Assembly (NCBI RefSeq): GCF_025244765.1
Contig: NZ_CP104209.1
Location: 744,001-808,000 of the forward strand
Direction: 5' to 3'
DNA: 64,000 nt
Source of the DNA: Empedobacter stercoris
GTDB lineage: Bacteria > Bacteroidota > Bacteroidia > Flavobacteriales > Weeksellaceae
Numbering within the stretch: position 1 is the first letter of the stretch; each line of letters begins with the position of its first letter. The notes beneath the pieces were generated by a model. The model was not told the DNA's origin and did no database searches. It saw nothing but the letters and a program-made list of their open reading frames with translations. The position numbers and the translations under genes were made by a program. Shown here in pieces: positions 53,760-61,894 of the stretch.

Positions 53760-54759
53760 TATCAATTCACTTCGAAAAGAATTATTGAATAAAGAAACGT
53801 TCAACCAAACGGTTCTCGATTATATTTACAATCAGAATTGGTTGAATATCTGGGTGCCAAAACAATACAACGGACTTGGGTTACCTTTTTCCGAAGGATT
53901 AAAAATTCTTCAATCAGTTGCTAAAATTGATGGAAGTTTAGGCTGGTTTGTTACCTTATGTAGTGGCGCAAATTATTTCTCAAGAAATCTTCAACCCAAT
54001 ATTGCATTTGATTTATTTTCTACTCAAAAAACTTGTTTCGGCGGTAGTGGTATGTTGGGAGGTACGGCAGAAAAGATAGGAGAAAATTATATCATAAATG
54101 GTTTGTGGCATTATGCAACTGGCGCGCCTTACCTCACTCATTTTACGATAAATGCGAAAATTTTAGAGAAAGGAAAAGAAGTTCTTGATGAAAACAATGA
54201 GCCAAAATTCATCTCTTTCATTTTAGATAAATCACAAGTACAATTAATTTCGACATGGAAATCAATGGGGATGATTGCAACTTCCTCTCATAGTTTCGAG
54301 GTTAAAAATCAAGTCGTTCATCAAGATTATAGCTTTATTTACAATCATTTTTACAGTGATGATTTAGTCGAAAAAGTGCCATTTAGAATTTTTGCAGATT
54401 TAACTTTATTGGTTAATTATATCGGAATGGCGGAACATTTTATCGAAAAAAGTATAGAAATTATACCTTCAAATCAACTTTCTAACTTTGATAAATTTCT
54501 AAAAAACTGTACGTCAAAATCTAATGAATATGCTAAACATATAGAAGATTTATTAGCCAATAATTCTTTTATTTTAGATAAAATAGACACTGAAATTCAT
54601 GCTTTTGGAATTGAGACCGTAGCACAGATTACACAACATATCATATCAATTTATCCACAGCTTGGTATAAAAGCCTCAAAATCAAATGAAGAAATTAATC
54701 AAATTTTTCGAGATTATTTTACAGCAACTCAACATCGAAATTTCAGACAAGTAATTTAA
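53752..54759 (+). CDS. Acyl-CoA dehydrogenase-fold flavoprotein in TPP-controlled operon
   Basis: 335 residues. Acyl-CoA dehydrogenase superfamily: N-terminal helices with WVPKQYNGLGLPFSEGLKIL near 35-54 and AKIDGSLGWFVTLCSGANYF near 60, middle beta domain GGTAEKIGENYIINGLWHYATGA near 105, then C-terminal helices. The style (DGSLGW near the start, no acyl-CoA-dehydrogenase catalytic Glu motif recognised) is nearer to the group D flavin monooxygenase-like members (HsaA/DszC type) than to true acyl-CoA dehydrogenases, and the protein is somewhat short. It overlaps the thiamine transporter gene by 8 bases under the same riboswitch, so it may act on thiamine or a degraded form of it (inference). 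Confidence 0.8.
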   Translation: MHNINSLRKELLNKETFNQTVLDYIYNQNWLNIWVPKQYNGLGLPFSEGLKILQSVAKIDGSLGWFVTLCSGANYFSRNLQPNIAFDLFSTQKTCFGGSGMLGGTAEKIGENYIINGLWHYATGAPYLTHFTINAKILEKGKEVLDENNEPKFISFILDKSQVQLISTWKSMGMIATSSHSFEVKNQVVHQDYSFIYNHFYSDDLVEKVPFRIFADLTLLVNYIGMAEHFIEKSIEIIPSNQLSNFDKFLKNCTSKSNEYAKHIEDLLANNSFILDKIDTEIHAFGIETVAQITQHIISIYPQLGIKASKSNEEINQIFRDYFTATQHRNFRQVI

Positions 54760-54800
54760 ATATATCTCTCTATTTATCTATATTTGTCAATATTTTATTA

Positions 54801-54872
54801 GGCTGCGTAATTTAATGGATAGAATATCAGATTCCGGTTCTGACAGTATGAGTTCGAATCTCATCGTGGTCA
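54801..54872 (+). tRNA. tRNA-Arg (anticodon CCG)
   Basis: 72-base cloverleaf without encoded CCA. Acceptor GGCTGCG pairs with CGTGGTC (wobbles included), discriminator A; anticodon stem TCAGA/TCTGA with loop TTCCGGT, anticodon CCG; T arm ATGAG-TTCGAAT-CTCAT. It decodes CGG, a rare codon in this AT-rich genome. Confidence 0.93.
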
Positions 54873-54915
54873 CAAAATAAAATTTCAAAACACATCTAAT
54901 TCAAGTTTCAAGTTT

Positions 54916-54923
54916 TACCTTTG
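54916..54923 (+). promoter_or_regulatory. -7 box (TACCTTTG) for the TSUP gene
   Basis: Exact TAnnTTTG 16 bases before the TTG start at 54940. Confidence 0.5.
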
Positions 54924-54939
54924 CCAAAATTTTTCAGTT

Positions 54940-55707
54940 TTGGAAATCGAAATTCTATTTTATCTGTGTACTGCTGCATTTTTTGCTGGCTTTATCGACT
55001 CTATTGTTGGTGGAGGTGGTTTAATCCAAACACCTTTATCCCTGGCTTTCTTACCAAATTTACCCGTTTCTACGGTTATCGGAACACTAAAAATTCCTGC
55101 ATTTAGTGGAACAGCTTTAGCGACTTCTCAATATTTAAAGAAAGTAAAAATAGATTGGAAACTCTTTGCTATCATGGCAACTTGTGCCTTTATTTCTGCA
55201 TTTTTAGGTTCGCAATTATTGACGGTTATTAACAACGATTTCATGAAACCTGTTTTACTTGTCATTTTAATCATTCTAGCAATTTATACCATTTTCAAAA
55301 AAGATTTTGGCCAAGCAACTGAACGCAAAATCCCCTATCATATCGCAATTATAAATGGTTGTATCGTAAGTATTGCAGTTGGTTTTTATGATGGTTTTAT
55401 TGGTCCTGCTACGGGCACATTTTTTATTTTAGGATTTGTGACATTACTTGGAATGGACTTCCTGAAAGCAAATACTAATGCTAAACTGATTAACTTAGCT
55501 ACCAACTTTGGTTCGATTTGTTTGTTTTTAATCAAAGGACAAATTATTTGGAAAATCGCTTTACCAATGGCTGTTTGCAATGCTTTAGGTGGTTTTATTG
55601 GAGCAAAATTAGCCATCAACAAAGGAAACAAATTCATTCGTTACATATTTATTTTGGTAATCCTACTCTCAATTTGTAGATTTGGTTACGAAGTAATTTT
55701 CAAGTAA
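54940..55707 (+). CDS. TSUP (TauE/SafE) family transporter
   Basis: 255 residues from a TTG start, eight predicted helices. The two family repeats open with FAGFIDSIVGGGGLIQTPL near residue 15 and SIAVGFYDGFIGPATGTFF near 145, the conserved GGG and G..GPGTG regions. Members export sulfite, sulfoacetate or related organosulfur anions; the substrate here is unknown. The stop codon is directly followed by the ATG of the next gene. No ATG gives a better start. Confidence 0.9.
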   Translation: MEIEILFYLCTAAFFAGFIDSIVGGGGLIQTPLSLAFLPNLPVSTVIGTLKIPAFSGTALATSQYLKKVKIDWKLFAIMATCAFISAFLGSQLLTVINNDFMKPVLLVILIILAIYTIFKKDFGQATERKIPYHIAIINGCIVSIAVGFYDGFIGPATGTFFILGFVTLLGMDFLKANTNAKLINLATNFGSICLFLIKGQIIWKIALPMAVCNALGGFIGAKLAINKGNKFIRYIFILVILLSICRFGYEVIFK

Positions 55708-56490
55708 ATGAAGTCCATTTTATCCATCATTTTTGTTACGGTATGTTTAAATGTTTTAGCGCAGAAATTTGTATTGAAAGATTCGCTTATAACCAATAAC
55801 AAAACTGTAAATACAATTGATACCGATCTTAATAATTCGCTCTATTTGATTTCGGATACGAAAATTGAAAAAATATTTCAGTCGAATAAAAACAAAATTG
55901 TTGATTTAAAAAATGTAATCACAACTGTTGACACAGGAAATCCGTTAAGAACTTATATCTATTCAAATTTTAATCAAATCACCATTTTGGATGAGAATCT
56001 TAACTCTATTCAAGATATGATTCAATTAAAATCGACCGATTATATGCCAATTGCATTAAAAGTGGTTGACAATCAATTTTGTTGGTTTTATGATATTATC
56101 GGAAATAAATTGGTTTATTTTAATTATCAATTGCAGAAACCTATTCTAATTTCAAAGCAGATTTATTTGAAAAATAACGATCAATCCATTGAAAAAATTC
56201 ATGTATATAAAAATTTAGTTTACTTAAAAAGTCAACAAACAATTTACATCTATGATGATTATGGTAATTTTAAATCTAATTTTGAGATAAATATCAAAGA
56301 TTCCGCTTACTATTTTTATAAAGATGTTATTTTTTACATAAAAGACAATATGCTAATTTCGAAAAATATCATCAATCAAAATTCAACTACACTTATAGAA
56401 TTGAAAAACATTAAAAGTATGGCTTTTAACGAAACTAACTTTTATACGTTTGATGGAAATAGGGTAAAAAATTACGAAATATTAAAATAA
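55708..56490 (+). CDS. Secreted protein of unknown function, beta-propeller-like
   Basis: 260 residues with a signal peptide (MKSILSIIFVTVCLNVLAQ). The remainder is strand-rich with repeats of about 40 residues such as LNNSLYLISDTKIEKIF and DDYGNFKSNFEI, as in a small propeller. No family recognised with confidence; similar proteins are frequent near deoxynucleoside kinase genes in flavobacteria (from memory). It starts at the base after the transporter stop codon, so the two are coupled. Confidence 0.78.
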   Translation: MKSILSIIFVTVCLNVLAQKFVLKDSLITNNKTVNTIDTDLNNSLYLISDTKIEKIFQSNKNKIVDLKNVITTVDTGNPLRTYIYSNFNQITILDENLNSIQDMIQLKSTDYMPIALKVVDNQFCWFYDIIGNKLVYFNYQLQKPILISKQIYLKNNDQSIEKIHVYKNLVYLKSQQTIYIYDDYGNFKSNFEINIKDSAYYFYKDVIFYIKDNMLISKNIINQNSTTLIELKNIKSMAFNETNFYTFDGNRVKNYEILK

Positions 56491-56647
56491 AAACAACTAA
56501 TAATCAATAATTTAAATCAAAACAACTGCTTGTAAGTTTCCTCAAATCAAAAGATTAATTTTAATTTCTTTTGAATAAAAACACATAAATCAATCGGAAT
56601 AATTTTTTTCTAATAAAAGATTTTTCTATGAGTTAACAGCTTAGATT

Positions 56648-56678
56648 TTGTTTTGAAAATTAAGCTTTAGTATATTTG
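56648..56678 (+). promoter_or_regulatory. Consensus promoter of the deoxynucleoside kinase gene
   Basis: TTG 56648-56650, 20-base spacer, TATATTTG 56671-56678; leader of about 16-20 bases before ATG 56701. Confidence 0.65.
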
Positions 56679-56700
56679 CAATCGTTAAAATAATTGGAAA

Positions 56701-57315
56701 ATGCATATCGCGATCGCAGGAAATATTGGAGCAGGAAAAACTACTCTAACAAATCTTTTAGCAAAACAATACAACTGGACAGCTCAATTTGAAGATGTAG
56801 AAATGAATCCTTATTTGGATGATTTTTACAATGATATGGAAAAATGGGCGTTCAATTTGCAAATTTACTTTTTAGGAAGTCGTTTCAATCAAGTGAAAGA
56901 AATTAGAGAAAGTGGTAAAGATATTATCCAAGACCGTACTATTTATGAAGATGCGCATATTTTTGCGAGCAACTTAAATGATATGGGACTTTTGTCTACA
57001 CGAGATTACAATAACTATTTGCGTGTTTTCAACTTAATGACAAGTTTTGTTGAAGCACCTGATTTATTAATTTACCTAAAAGCTTCTATTCCGACTTTGG
57101 TAGCTCAAATTCAGAAACGTGGCCGTGATTACGAAAACTCTATTAGTATTGATTATTTGAGTCGTTTGAATGATAAATATGACAAATGGATTTCGAATTA
57201 CAAAGAAGGAAAAGTTTTAGTTATTGATGTAGATCATTTAGATTTTGTAGAAAACAAAGAAGATTTAGGTTTCATCTTCAACAAGATAGAAGGAGAAATT
57301 AATGGACTTTTTTAG
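56701..57315 (+). CDS. Deoxynucleoside kinase
   Basis: 204 residues. P-loop IAGNIGAGKTTLTNLL at 5-20, EDVEMNPYLDDFYNDM near 32, DRTIYEDAHIFA near 80 (the DRS/DRT motif), and the LID arginines in QKRGRDYENSI near 139. It phosphorylates deoxynucleosides (deoxyadenosine/deoxyguanosine or thymidine type) for nucleotide salvage in the cytosol. Its own promoter and terminator make it a single-gene unit. Confidence 0.92.
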   Translation: MHIAIAGNIGAGKTTLTNLLAKQYNWTAQFEDVEMNPYLDDFYNDMEKWAFNLQIYFLGSRFNQVKEIRESGKDIIQDRTIYEDAHIFASNLNDMGLLSTRDYNNYLRVFNLMTSFVEAPDLLIYLKASIPTLVAQIQKRGRDYENSISIDYLSRLNDKYDKWISNYKEGKVLVIDVDHLDFVENKEDLGFIFNKIEGEINGLF

Positions 57316-57341
57316 TTCGTGAAAAATATAGTAACTTGCAC

Positions 57342-57370
57342 GGCTTGATTAAAAAAATCAAGCCTTTTTT
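57342..57370 (+). terminator. Terminator after the kinase gene
   Basis: GGCTTGATT / AATCAAGCC 9-bp stem with an A-rich loop and T6. Confidence 0.9.
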
Positions 57371-57383
57371 GTGAAAAAAAATT

Positions 57384-58340
57384 ATGGAAAATAAAAATTT
57401 ATTGAAGGGAGTTTTGTTTGTCGCTATGGGCGCAAGCTTCTACGGAATGCTTGCCACTTTTGTAAAAGTCGCTTACGATAAAGGCTACACGACAGCAGAA
57501 GTTACAGCTTCACAATTTGTTTTAGGAATTATATCCTTATTGATTATTAATTTGATTATGGCGAATAAAAATAACTCAATTCCAAAAGTAAAACCGAAAG
57601 ATAAAAAACGGCTTATTTTAGCAGGAACATCGTTAGGTTTTACGAGTTTATTTTATTATTTATCAGTTCAATATATCAATGTATCAATTGCAATCGTACT
57701 GTTGATGCAAACAGTTTGGTTGAGTATTTTGGTGGAAAGTATATTGACTAAAAAATTTCCTTCGGCCAAAAAATTAATCGCTATGATTTTGGTATTAATT
57801 GGTACCGCAATGGCTACAAACTTAATTAACCAAGACGTAGAATTAAATCCAAAAGGATTATTCTGGGGGTTCTTAGCAGCTTGTTCATTTACCACAACCA
57901 TGTTTACTTCAAATAGTATGGCGAATTATTTACCTCCTTACAAAAAAAGTTTGTATATGCTGTATGGAGGAGGAATAATTGTTGCATTATTTGTGTTTTT
58001 TAGCCAATTAGGACCTTATTATTCAGAGAGTTTAATGAGTTTATACCGTAATTTTTCTGATGATAAAACTGGAATACATCCTCTCAACCTGAAAATTTTC
58101 TATACATGGGGATTGTTTTTATCCTTATTTGGAACAGTTTTACCTCCTATTTTATTAAACAAAGGTTTTCCAAATACAGGTTTAGGATTAGGAAGTATTG
58201 TTGCTTCTATAGAATTACCCGTTTCTGTAACCATGGCATTCATCGTTTTACAAGAACAAGTTTTAGCCATTCAATGGACTGGAATTGCCGTTATTATTTT
58301 TGCAATTATTATCTCGAACATCAATTTCACTAAAAGTTAA
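57384..58340 (+). CDS. EamA/DMT-family transporter
   Basis: 318 residues with ten predicted helices and the two EamA repeats: LLKGVLFVAMGASFYGMLATF at the start and GLFWGFLAACSFTTTMFT near 155; the end ILQEQVLAIQWTGIAVIIFAIIIS is typical. Drug/metabolite transporter, substrate unknown. Its terminator downstream has been split by an IS3 element. Confidence 0.9.
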   Translation: MENKNLLKGVLFVAMGASFYGMLATFVKVAYDKGYTTAEVTASQFVLGIISLLIINLIMANKNNSIPKVKPKDKKRLILAGTSLGFTSLFYYLSVQYINVSIAIVLLMQTVWLSILVESILTKKFPSAKKLIAMILVLIGTAMATNLINQDVELNPKGLFWGFLAACSFTTTMFTSNSMANYLPPYKKSLYMLYGGGIIVALFVFFSQLGPYYSESLMSLYRNFSDDKTGIHPLNLKIFYTWGLFLSLFGTVLPPILLNKGFPNTGLGLGSIVASIELPVSVTMAFIVLQEQVLAIQWTGIAVIIFAIIISNINFTKS

Positions 58341-58402
58341 TTGATAATACACACGATTGTTGTCAAAAAATATATTTCAAGAAATGATGGTATTGAATAT
58401 AT

Positions 58403-58422
58403 ATCAAACAAAAAAAGCTTCC
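58403..58422. repeat. Left arm of a terminator split by the IS element
   Basis: 20 bases (ATCAAAC, A7, GCTTCC) exactly complementary to 59873-59892. Before the insertion the two arms would have formed a bidirectional terminator with a 9-base loop AAAAGTAAA. Confidence 0.8.
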
Positions 58423-58461
58423 AAAAGTAGACTGCCCCCAAAAGTTTGGACAGATTAAAAA

Positions 58462-59241
58462 TTAATAATTATAAAAATGAGTTCGATATTGTATCGGGCT
58501 CATTTTATTTAAGTTCGATTTTATTCTATCGTTATTGTAATAGTAAATGTATTGTTTTATTTCTTTTTTTAGCTCTTCAATAGAATTAAATTTTTGTAAA
58601 TAAAATAGTTCCGATTTCAGTATTCCGAAGAAATTCTCGATAATAGCATTATCTAAGCAATTTCCTTTTCTACTCATACTTTGTATGATTCCTTTTTCAT
58701 TTAATAAAGCCTGATATTGTTTCATTTGATATTGCCATCCTTGATCTGAATGTAATATCAAATCTTTAGTGTCTTTCGTTATTTTAAATGCCTTTTTAAG
58801 CATTTGAGTTACTTGATTAAAAACAGGTCGTTCGCTTAACTCATAGCTGATAATTTCTTGATTGTACAGATCCATTATTGGTGATAAATATAGTTTTTTA
58901 TCTTTTACTTTAAACTCGGTAATATCCGTTACCCATTTTTGGTTGGGTCTAGCAGCCTTAAATATTCTGTGTAATATATTTGGAGCAATCTTTCCTTGTT
59001 CTCCTTTGTAAGATTTGTATTTTTTTCTTCGAATCAAACTCTTTAATCCTAAGCTATTCATCAATTTAAGAACGGTTTTATGATTGATGACAGTTCCTGA
59101 TTTTCTTAATTCATCGGTAATTCGTCGATAGCCATATCGTCCTTTATGCTGATGATAAATGGATTTTATCTTAAGTTTTAATTCCTCGTATTTATCTGTT
59201 TTACTACGTGAAATATGGTAGTAAAAGCTGCTTCTAGCCAT
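58462..59241 (-). CDS. IS3-family transposase OrfB (DDE integrase domain)
   Basis: 259 residues from ATG 59241. HTH_21-like start (KSIYHQHKGRYGYRRITDEL), then an rve integrase core with WVTDITEF (first Asp), LILHSDQGWQYQ (second Asp) and ENFFGILKSELFY (Glu); the spacing fits DDE catalysis. The reading frame is also open upstream of the ATG through ETWTQAINELSPEFHLNLLL, overlapping the end of orfA in the -1 phase, so the usual OrfAB fusion by frameshifting is possible. No perfect A6G or A6C slippery heptamer is present. Confidence 0.92.
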   Translation of the reverse strand: MARSSFYYHISRSKTDKYEELKLKIKSIYHQHKGRYGYRRITDELRKSGTVINHKTVLKLMNSLGLKSLIRRKKYKSYKGEQGKIAPNILHRIFKAARPNQKWVTDITEFKVKDKKLYLSPIMDLYNQEIISYELSERPVFNQVTQMLKKAFKITKDTKDLILHSDQGWQYQMKQYQALLNEKGIIQSMSRKGNCLDNAIIENFFGILKSELFYLQKFNSIEELKKEIKQYIYYYNNDRIKSNLNKMSPIQYRTHFYNY

Positions 59242-59291
59242 ATGTGTACAATCTAAAAGTAGATTTAGATGGAATTCGGGACTTAATTCAT

Positions 59292-59828
59292 TTATGGCTT
59301 GCGTCCAAGTTTCTTTTGTTTTTCCTCTTGGGCTTGAATTAAGGCATTGAACTTTTTTAAGAGTGCATTCTCACAACGTAAACGTTCAATCTCCAACAAT
59401 AGTTCTTCTTCTCTTGATAATGGTTGTTTTGATTTTACAGGTTTACCTTTAGATGTGCTCATAGTCTTGGGACGGCCTTTTGGTTTGGGTTGTAAACCAT
59501 CTATTCCAAAGGTAGCAAAATCTTTTTGCCATTTTACAATAACCGATTCATTTGGAATATTAAATTTCAATCGAGCTTCACGCAAACTAAGAAACTGTTT
59601 GGTTATAGACTTAATAACTTTTAGCTTAAATTCAACGCTATACGTTTGGTTTTTCTTAGGTTCTAAACCTAAAGCTCCTTGATTATGATAATCAGTAATC
59701 CACTTACGCAATAAACTTTCTGAAATACCTTCTTGATGTGATATAGAATGAACTGAATGATGTTTTTCTAAAACTTCTTTGACACATCGCAACTTGTATG
59801 TTACATCATATTTTACTTTTCTTGCCAT
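59292..59828 (-). CDS. IS3-family OrfA (helix-turn-helix)
   Basis: 178 residues with two helix-turn-helix units: VKEVLEKHHSVHSISHQEGIS near 16-36 and VIKSITKQFLSLREARLKF near 71-89, each followed by a WIxDYHNQG / WQKDFATFG wing, and a C-terminal leucine-zipper-like coil (EEELLLEIERLRCENALLKK near 140). It binds the element ends. Its length, with two repeats of the N-terminal unit, fits the IS3 group with long OrfA. Confidence 0.9.
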   Translation of the reverse strand: MARKVKYDVTYKLRCVKEVLEKHHSVHSISHQEGISESLLRKWITDYHNQGALGLEPKKNQTYSVEFKLKVIKSITKQFLSLREARLKFNIPNESVIVKWQKDFATFGIDGLQPKPKGRPKTMSTSKGKPVKSKQPLSREEELLLEIERLRCENALLKKFNALIQAQEEKQKKLGRKP

Positions 59829-59872
59829 AAAAATGCCCCCAAAAGTGTCTAACTTTTTGGGGGCAGTGTAAA

Positions 59873-59892
59873 GGAAGCTTTTTTTGTTTGAT
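59873..59892. repeat. Right arm of the split terminator
   Basis: Exact complement of 58403-58422 (GGAAGC, T7, GTTTGAT). See the left arm. Confidence 0.8.
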
Positions 59893-59900
59893 AAGGTAAG

Positions 59901-60980
59901 TTATGCTCTAACTTTAGTTTTTAAATTAATTCGTTGTCCAACTTTAGGTTGCGCACCTGGCTCCATACGATTCAGTTTATATAAGCTACTAACTTTTACG
60001 CCAAAACGCTGAGAAATCGTGTACATATCATCACCTTCTTGTACTTTGTACGAATAATCAGAACCTTTTGTTTTCTTTTTTCCAAAAAATACAATTTGTC
60101 CATCTTTCAACTTAGATCCCATTTGTATTTCATTGAAATTCGCAATATCAGAAGGAACTTTATTATACGTTTTAGAGATTGTCGCTATCGTTTCTCCAGC
60201 TTGTGCAACAATATAAGGAATGTTATTCTTGTGATTTTTGATGCGAGTTGTTGGATTTTGAGGACGAGTTTCATAAACAACCGTTTTGTTATTTACAATA
60301 GGCTCATTCTTTTCTACAATATTTTCTTTGGGTTGGTAAGAAGCTAAAATAACTTCTTCTTTGATTGATTTAGGCTCATTTTTCATCTGTTTAGAAGAAT
60401 TATTCGCTAACATCAAATCATCTTGATTGTTATATAATGCGTATAACTTAGCAAAAACTTCTTCAGCTGAAATCTTATCAAATTGATCTAAATTATATTT
60501 TTCTATTCGAGAGATTAATTTAAACGCATATTTTGAATCTGTTGCATAACCAGCTTTTTTTAATCCATGAGCCCAAGCTTTAAAATCTGTTGGATCCAAA
60601 TTAAATAAAGCCTTATAATAGGGTCTTAATGCCAAAAATTCTGAGTGATCTCTGTAACTTTCTTCAACTGAAAGATACTTTCTGAAACATTCGCCTTTTG
60701 CATCATCATCGTGGTAAATTCTTGGTTTATCCAACGACCATTCTGCTGGTCCTTTACATTTTATACCAAAATGATTATTTGCTTGCTCAGCTAATCTACT
60801 TTGCCCTCCACCTGTTTCTAATAAACCTTGTGCTAAAGTTATACTTGCCGGAACTTTGTAAAGTTGCATTTCTTCAACAGCTAAAATAGCATGTTTTCGA
60901 ATGTAAGTTATGTCTCTACTTTCTTGGGCTTGTGTTGAGATGGTCAAAACAAAGCTAAAAACGTACAACAATTTTCTCAT
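59901..60980 (-). CDS. Secreted N-acetylglucosaminidase with two LysM domains
   Basis: 359 residues with signal peptide (LLYVFSFVLTISTQAQ). Glucosaminidase (FlgJ-like, GH73) domain about 25-170: ASITLAQGLLETGGGQSRLA near 41 with catalytic Glu, NNHFGIKC and GYATDSKYAFKL. A linker of about 80 residues is followed by two LysM peptidoglycan-binding repeats (AGETIATISKTYNKVPSDI near 263, EGDDMYTISQRFGVKVSSL near 316). It cuts peptidoglycan glycan strands, in cell separation or turnover. It overlaps the upstream PLP-enzyme gene by 4 bases. Its native terminator was disrupted by the IS. Confidence 0.92.
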   Translation of the reverse strand: MRKLLYVFSFVLTISTQAQESRDITYIRKHAILAVEEMQLYKVPASITLAQGLLETGGGQSRLAEQANNHFGIKCKGPAEWSLDKPRIYHDDDAKGECFRKYLSVEESYRDHSEFLALRPYYKALFNLDPTDFKAWAHGLKKAGYATDSKYAFKLISRIEKYNLDQFDKISAEEVFAKLYALYNNQDDLMLANNSSKQMKNEPKSIKEEVILASYQPKENIVEKNEPIVNNKTVVYETRPQNPTTRIKNHKNNIPYIVAQAGETIATISKTYNKVPSDIANFNEIQMGSKLKDGQIVFFGKKKTKGSDYSYKVQEGDDMYTISQRFGVKVSSLYKLNRMEPGAQPKVGQRINLKTKVRA

Positions 60981-61894
60981 TCTATAATATTTTTATTCTT
61001 CTTTTTTAAAAGTTTATTCATCCCTTCTATTCCTTGTAGTCCGCCTGTATGAACGATAAGAATTTTAGAGTTATCACTAAAATAATGATTTTTAATCAAT
61101 TCGAAAATACCAAAAACCATCTTTCCTGTATAAATAGGATCCAATTGAATATGGTTAATTCGCTTGAAATCATTTACAAAAGTAATTAAATCATCCGAAA
61201 CTTTTCCATATCCGCCAAAATGATATTCGTTAAAAATAGTAAAATTCGTTTTATTTGTCAATTTTTCTATCTCTTTTGGAATAAAATTCCCTTTTAAACT
61301 TGGAAAGCCTATTATTTTTTGATGCAATTTAGAACTTTCAATCAAACCAGCAATTGTTCCACAAGTTCCGATCGCCGAAGCAATATAATCGAAATCGAAA
61401 CAATCTGCATACAAAATTTCTTCGCAACCTTTTATAGCTAACTCATTTGTACCTCCTTCTGGAATAACGTAAGCGTCTGGATATTTAGTATTTAAATCAT
61501 CTAAAAATTTAATTTCATCTTTTTTCCTATACTCTTCTCTCGAAATAAAATGCAACTGCATTCCGCATTTTTCAGCAAAACGTAAGGTTGGATTTTCATC
61601 AATTTTATCAATTAACTCTTCTCCTCGTATAATGCCTATTGTTTCGAAATCATTAATTTTACCTGCCGCAGCAGTCGCTGCTATATGATTAGAAAAAGCA
61701 CCTCCAAATGTTACTAATTTTTTGAAACCCAATTTTTCAGCTTCAATAAAATTATATTTTAGTTTTCGGTATTTATTTCCAGAAATTTCAGGATGAATTA
61801 AATCTTCTCTCAAAATAGAAAGTTGAATTTTCTGAGAAGTTATATGCGTAATATCAATCGGCTGTATTTGAGCTTTATAATCGTTCCAAATCAT
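60977..61894 (-). CDS. PLP-dependent ACC deaminase/D-cysteine desulfhydrase family enzyme
   Basis: 305 residues, tryptophan synthase beta fold. PLP-Lys in HPEISGNKYRKLKYN near residue 41; TFGGAFSNHIAATAAAG near 62 binds substrate carboxylate and PLP; YIASAIGTCGTIAGLIE near 172 and HTGGLQG near 282 complete the phosphate and ring contacts. Members cleave D-cysteine or aminocyclopropane carboxylate; in bacteria such as this D-cysteine desulfhydrase activity is more likely, but unproven. It starts one base before the end of the small membrane protein gene upstream and overlaps the glucosaminidase gene by 4 bases, so three genes form one operon. Confidence 0.88.
   Translation of the reverse strand: MIWNDYKAQIQPIDITHITSQKIQLSILREDLIHPEISGNKYRKLKYNFIEAEKLGFKKLVTFGGAFSNHIAATAAAGKINDFETIGIIRGEELIDKIDENPTLRFAEKCGMQLHFISREEYRKKDEIKFLDDLNTKYPDAYVIPEGGTNELAIKGCEEILYADCFDFDYIASAIGTCGTIAGLIESSKLHQKIIGFPSLKGNFIPKEIEKLTNKTNFTIFNEYHFGGYGKVSDDLITFVNDFKRINHIQLDPIYTGKMVFGIFELIKNHYFSDNSKILIVHTGGLQGIEGMNKLLKKKNKNIIE

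Larger units (their letters stand above)
58430..59867 (-). mobile_element. IS3-family insertion sequence, apparently complete
   Basis: About 1.44 kb. The ends carry inverted repeats ACTGCCCCCAAAA at 58431 and its complement ending at 59867, with internal similarity continuing (AGTTT vs AGTT). GTA flanks both sides (58427-58429 and 59868-59870), consistent with a 3-bp target duplication; the exact outer base at the left is uncertain by one. It holds orfA and orfB on the minus strand, both intact. It has inserted in the loop of a rho-independent terminator. A second internal copy of the GCCCCCAAAAG sequence is at 59834. Confidence 0.9.

Noticed and set aside
54801-54872. tRNA-Arg gene as an integration site (attachment site) for an island
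   Set aside because: No integrase gene and no duplicated 3' tRNA segment nearby; downstream genes look like ordinary chromosome.
58106-58333. 75-residue frame within the EamA transporter gene
   Set aside because: Out-of-frame shadow of membrane-protein coding sequence with skewed composition.
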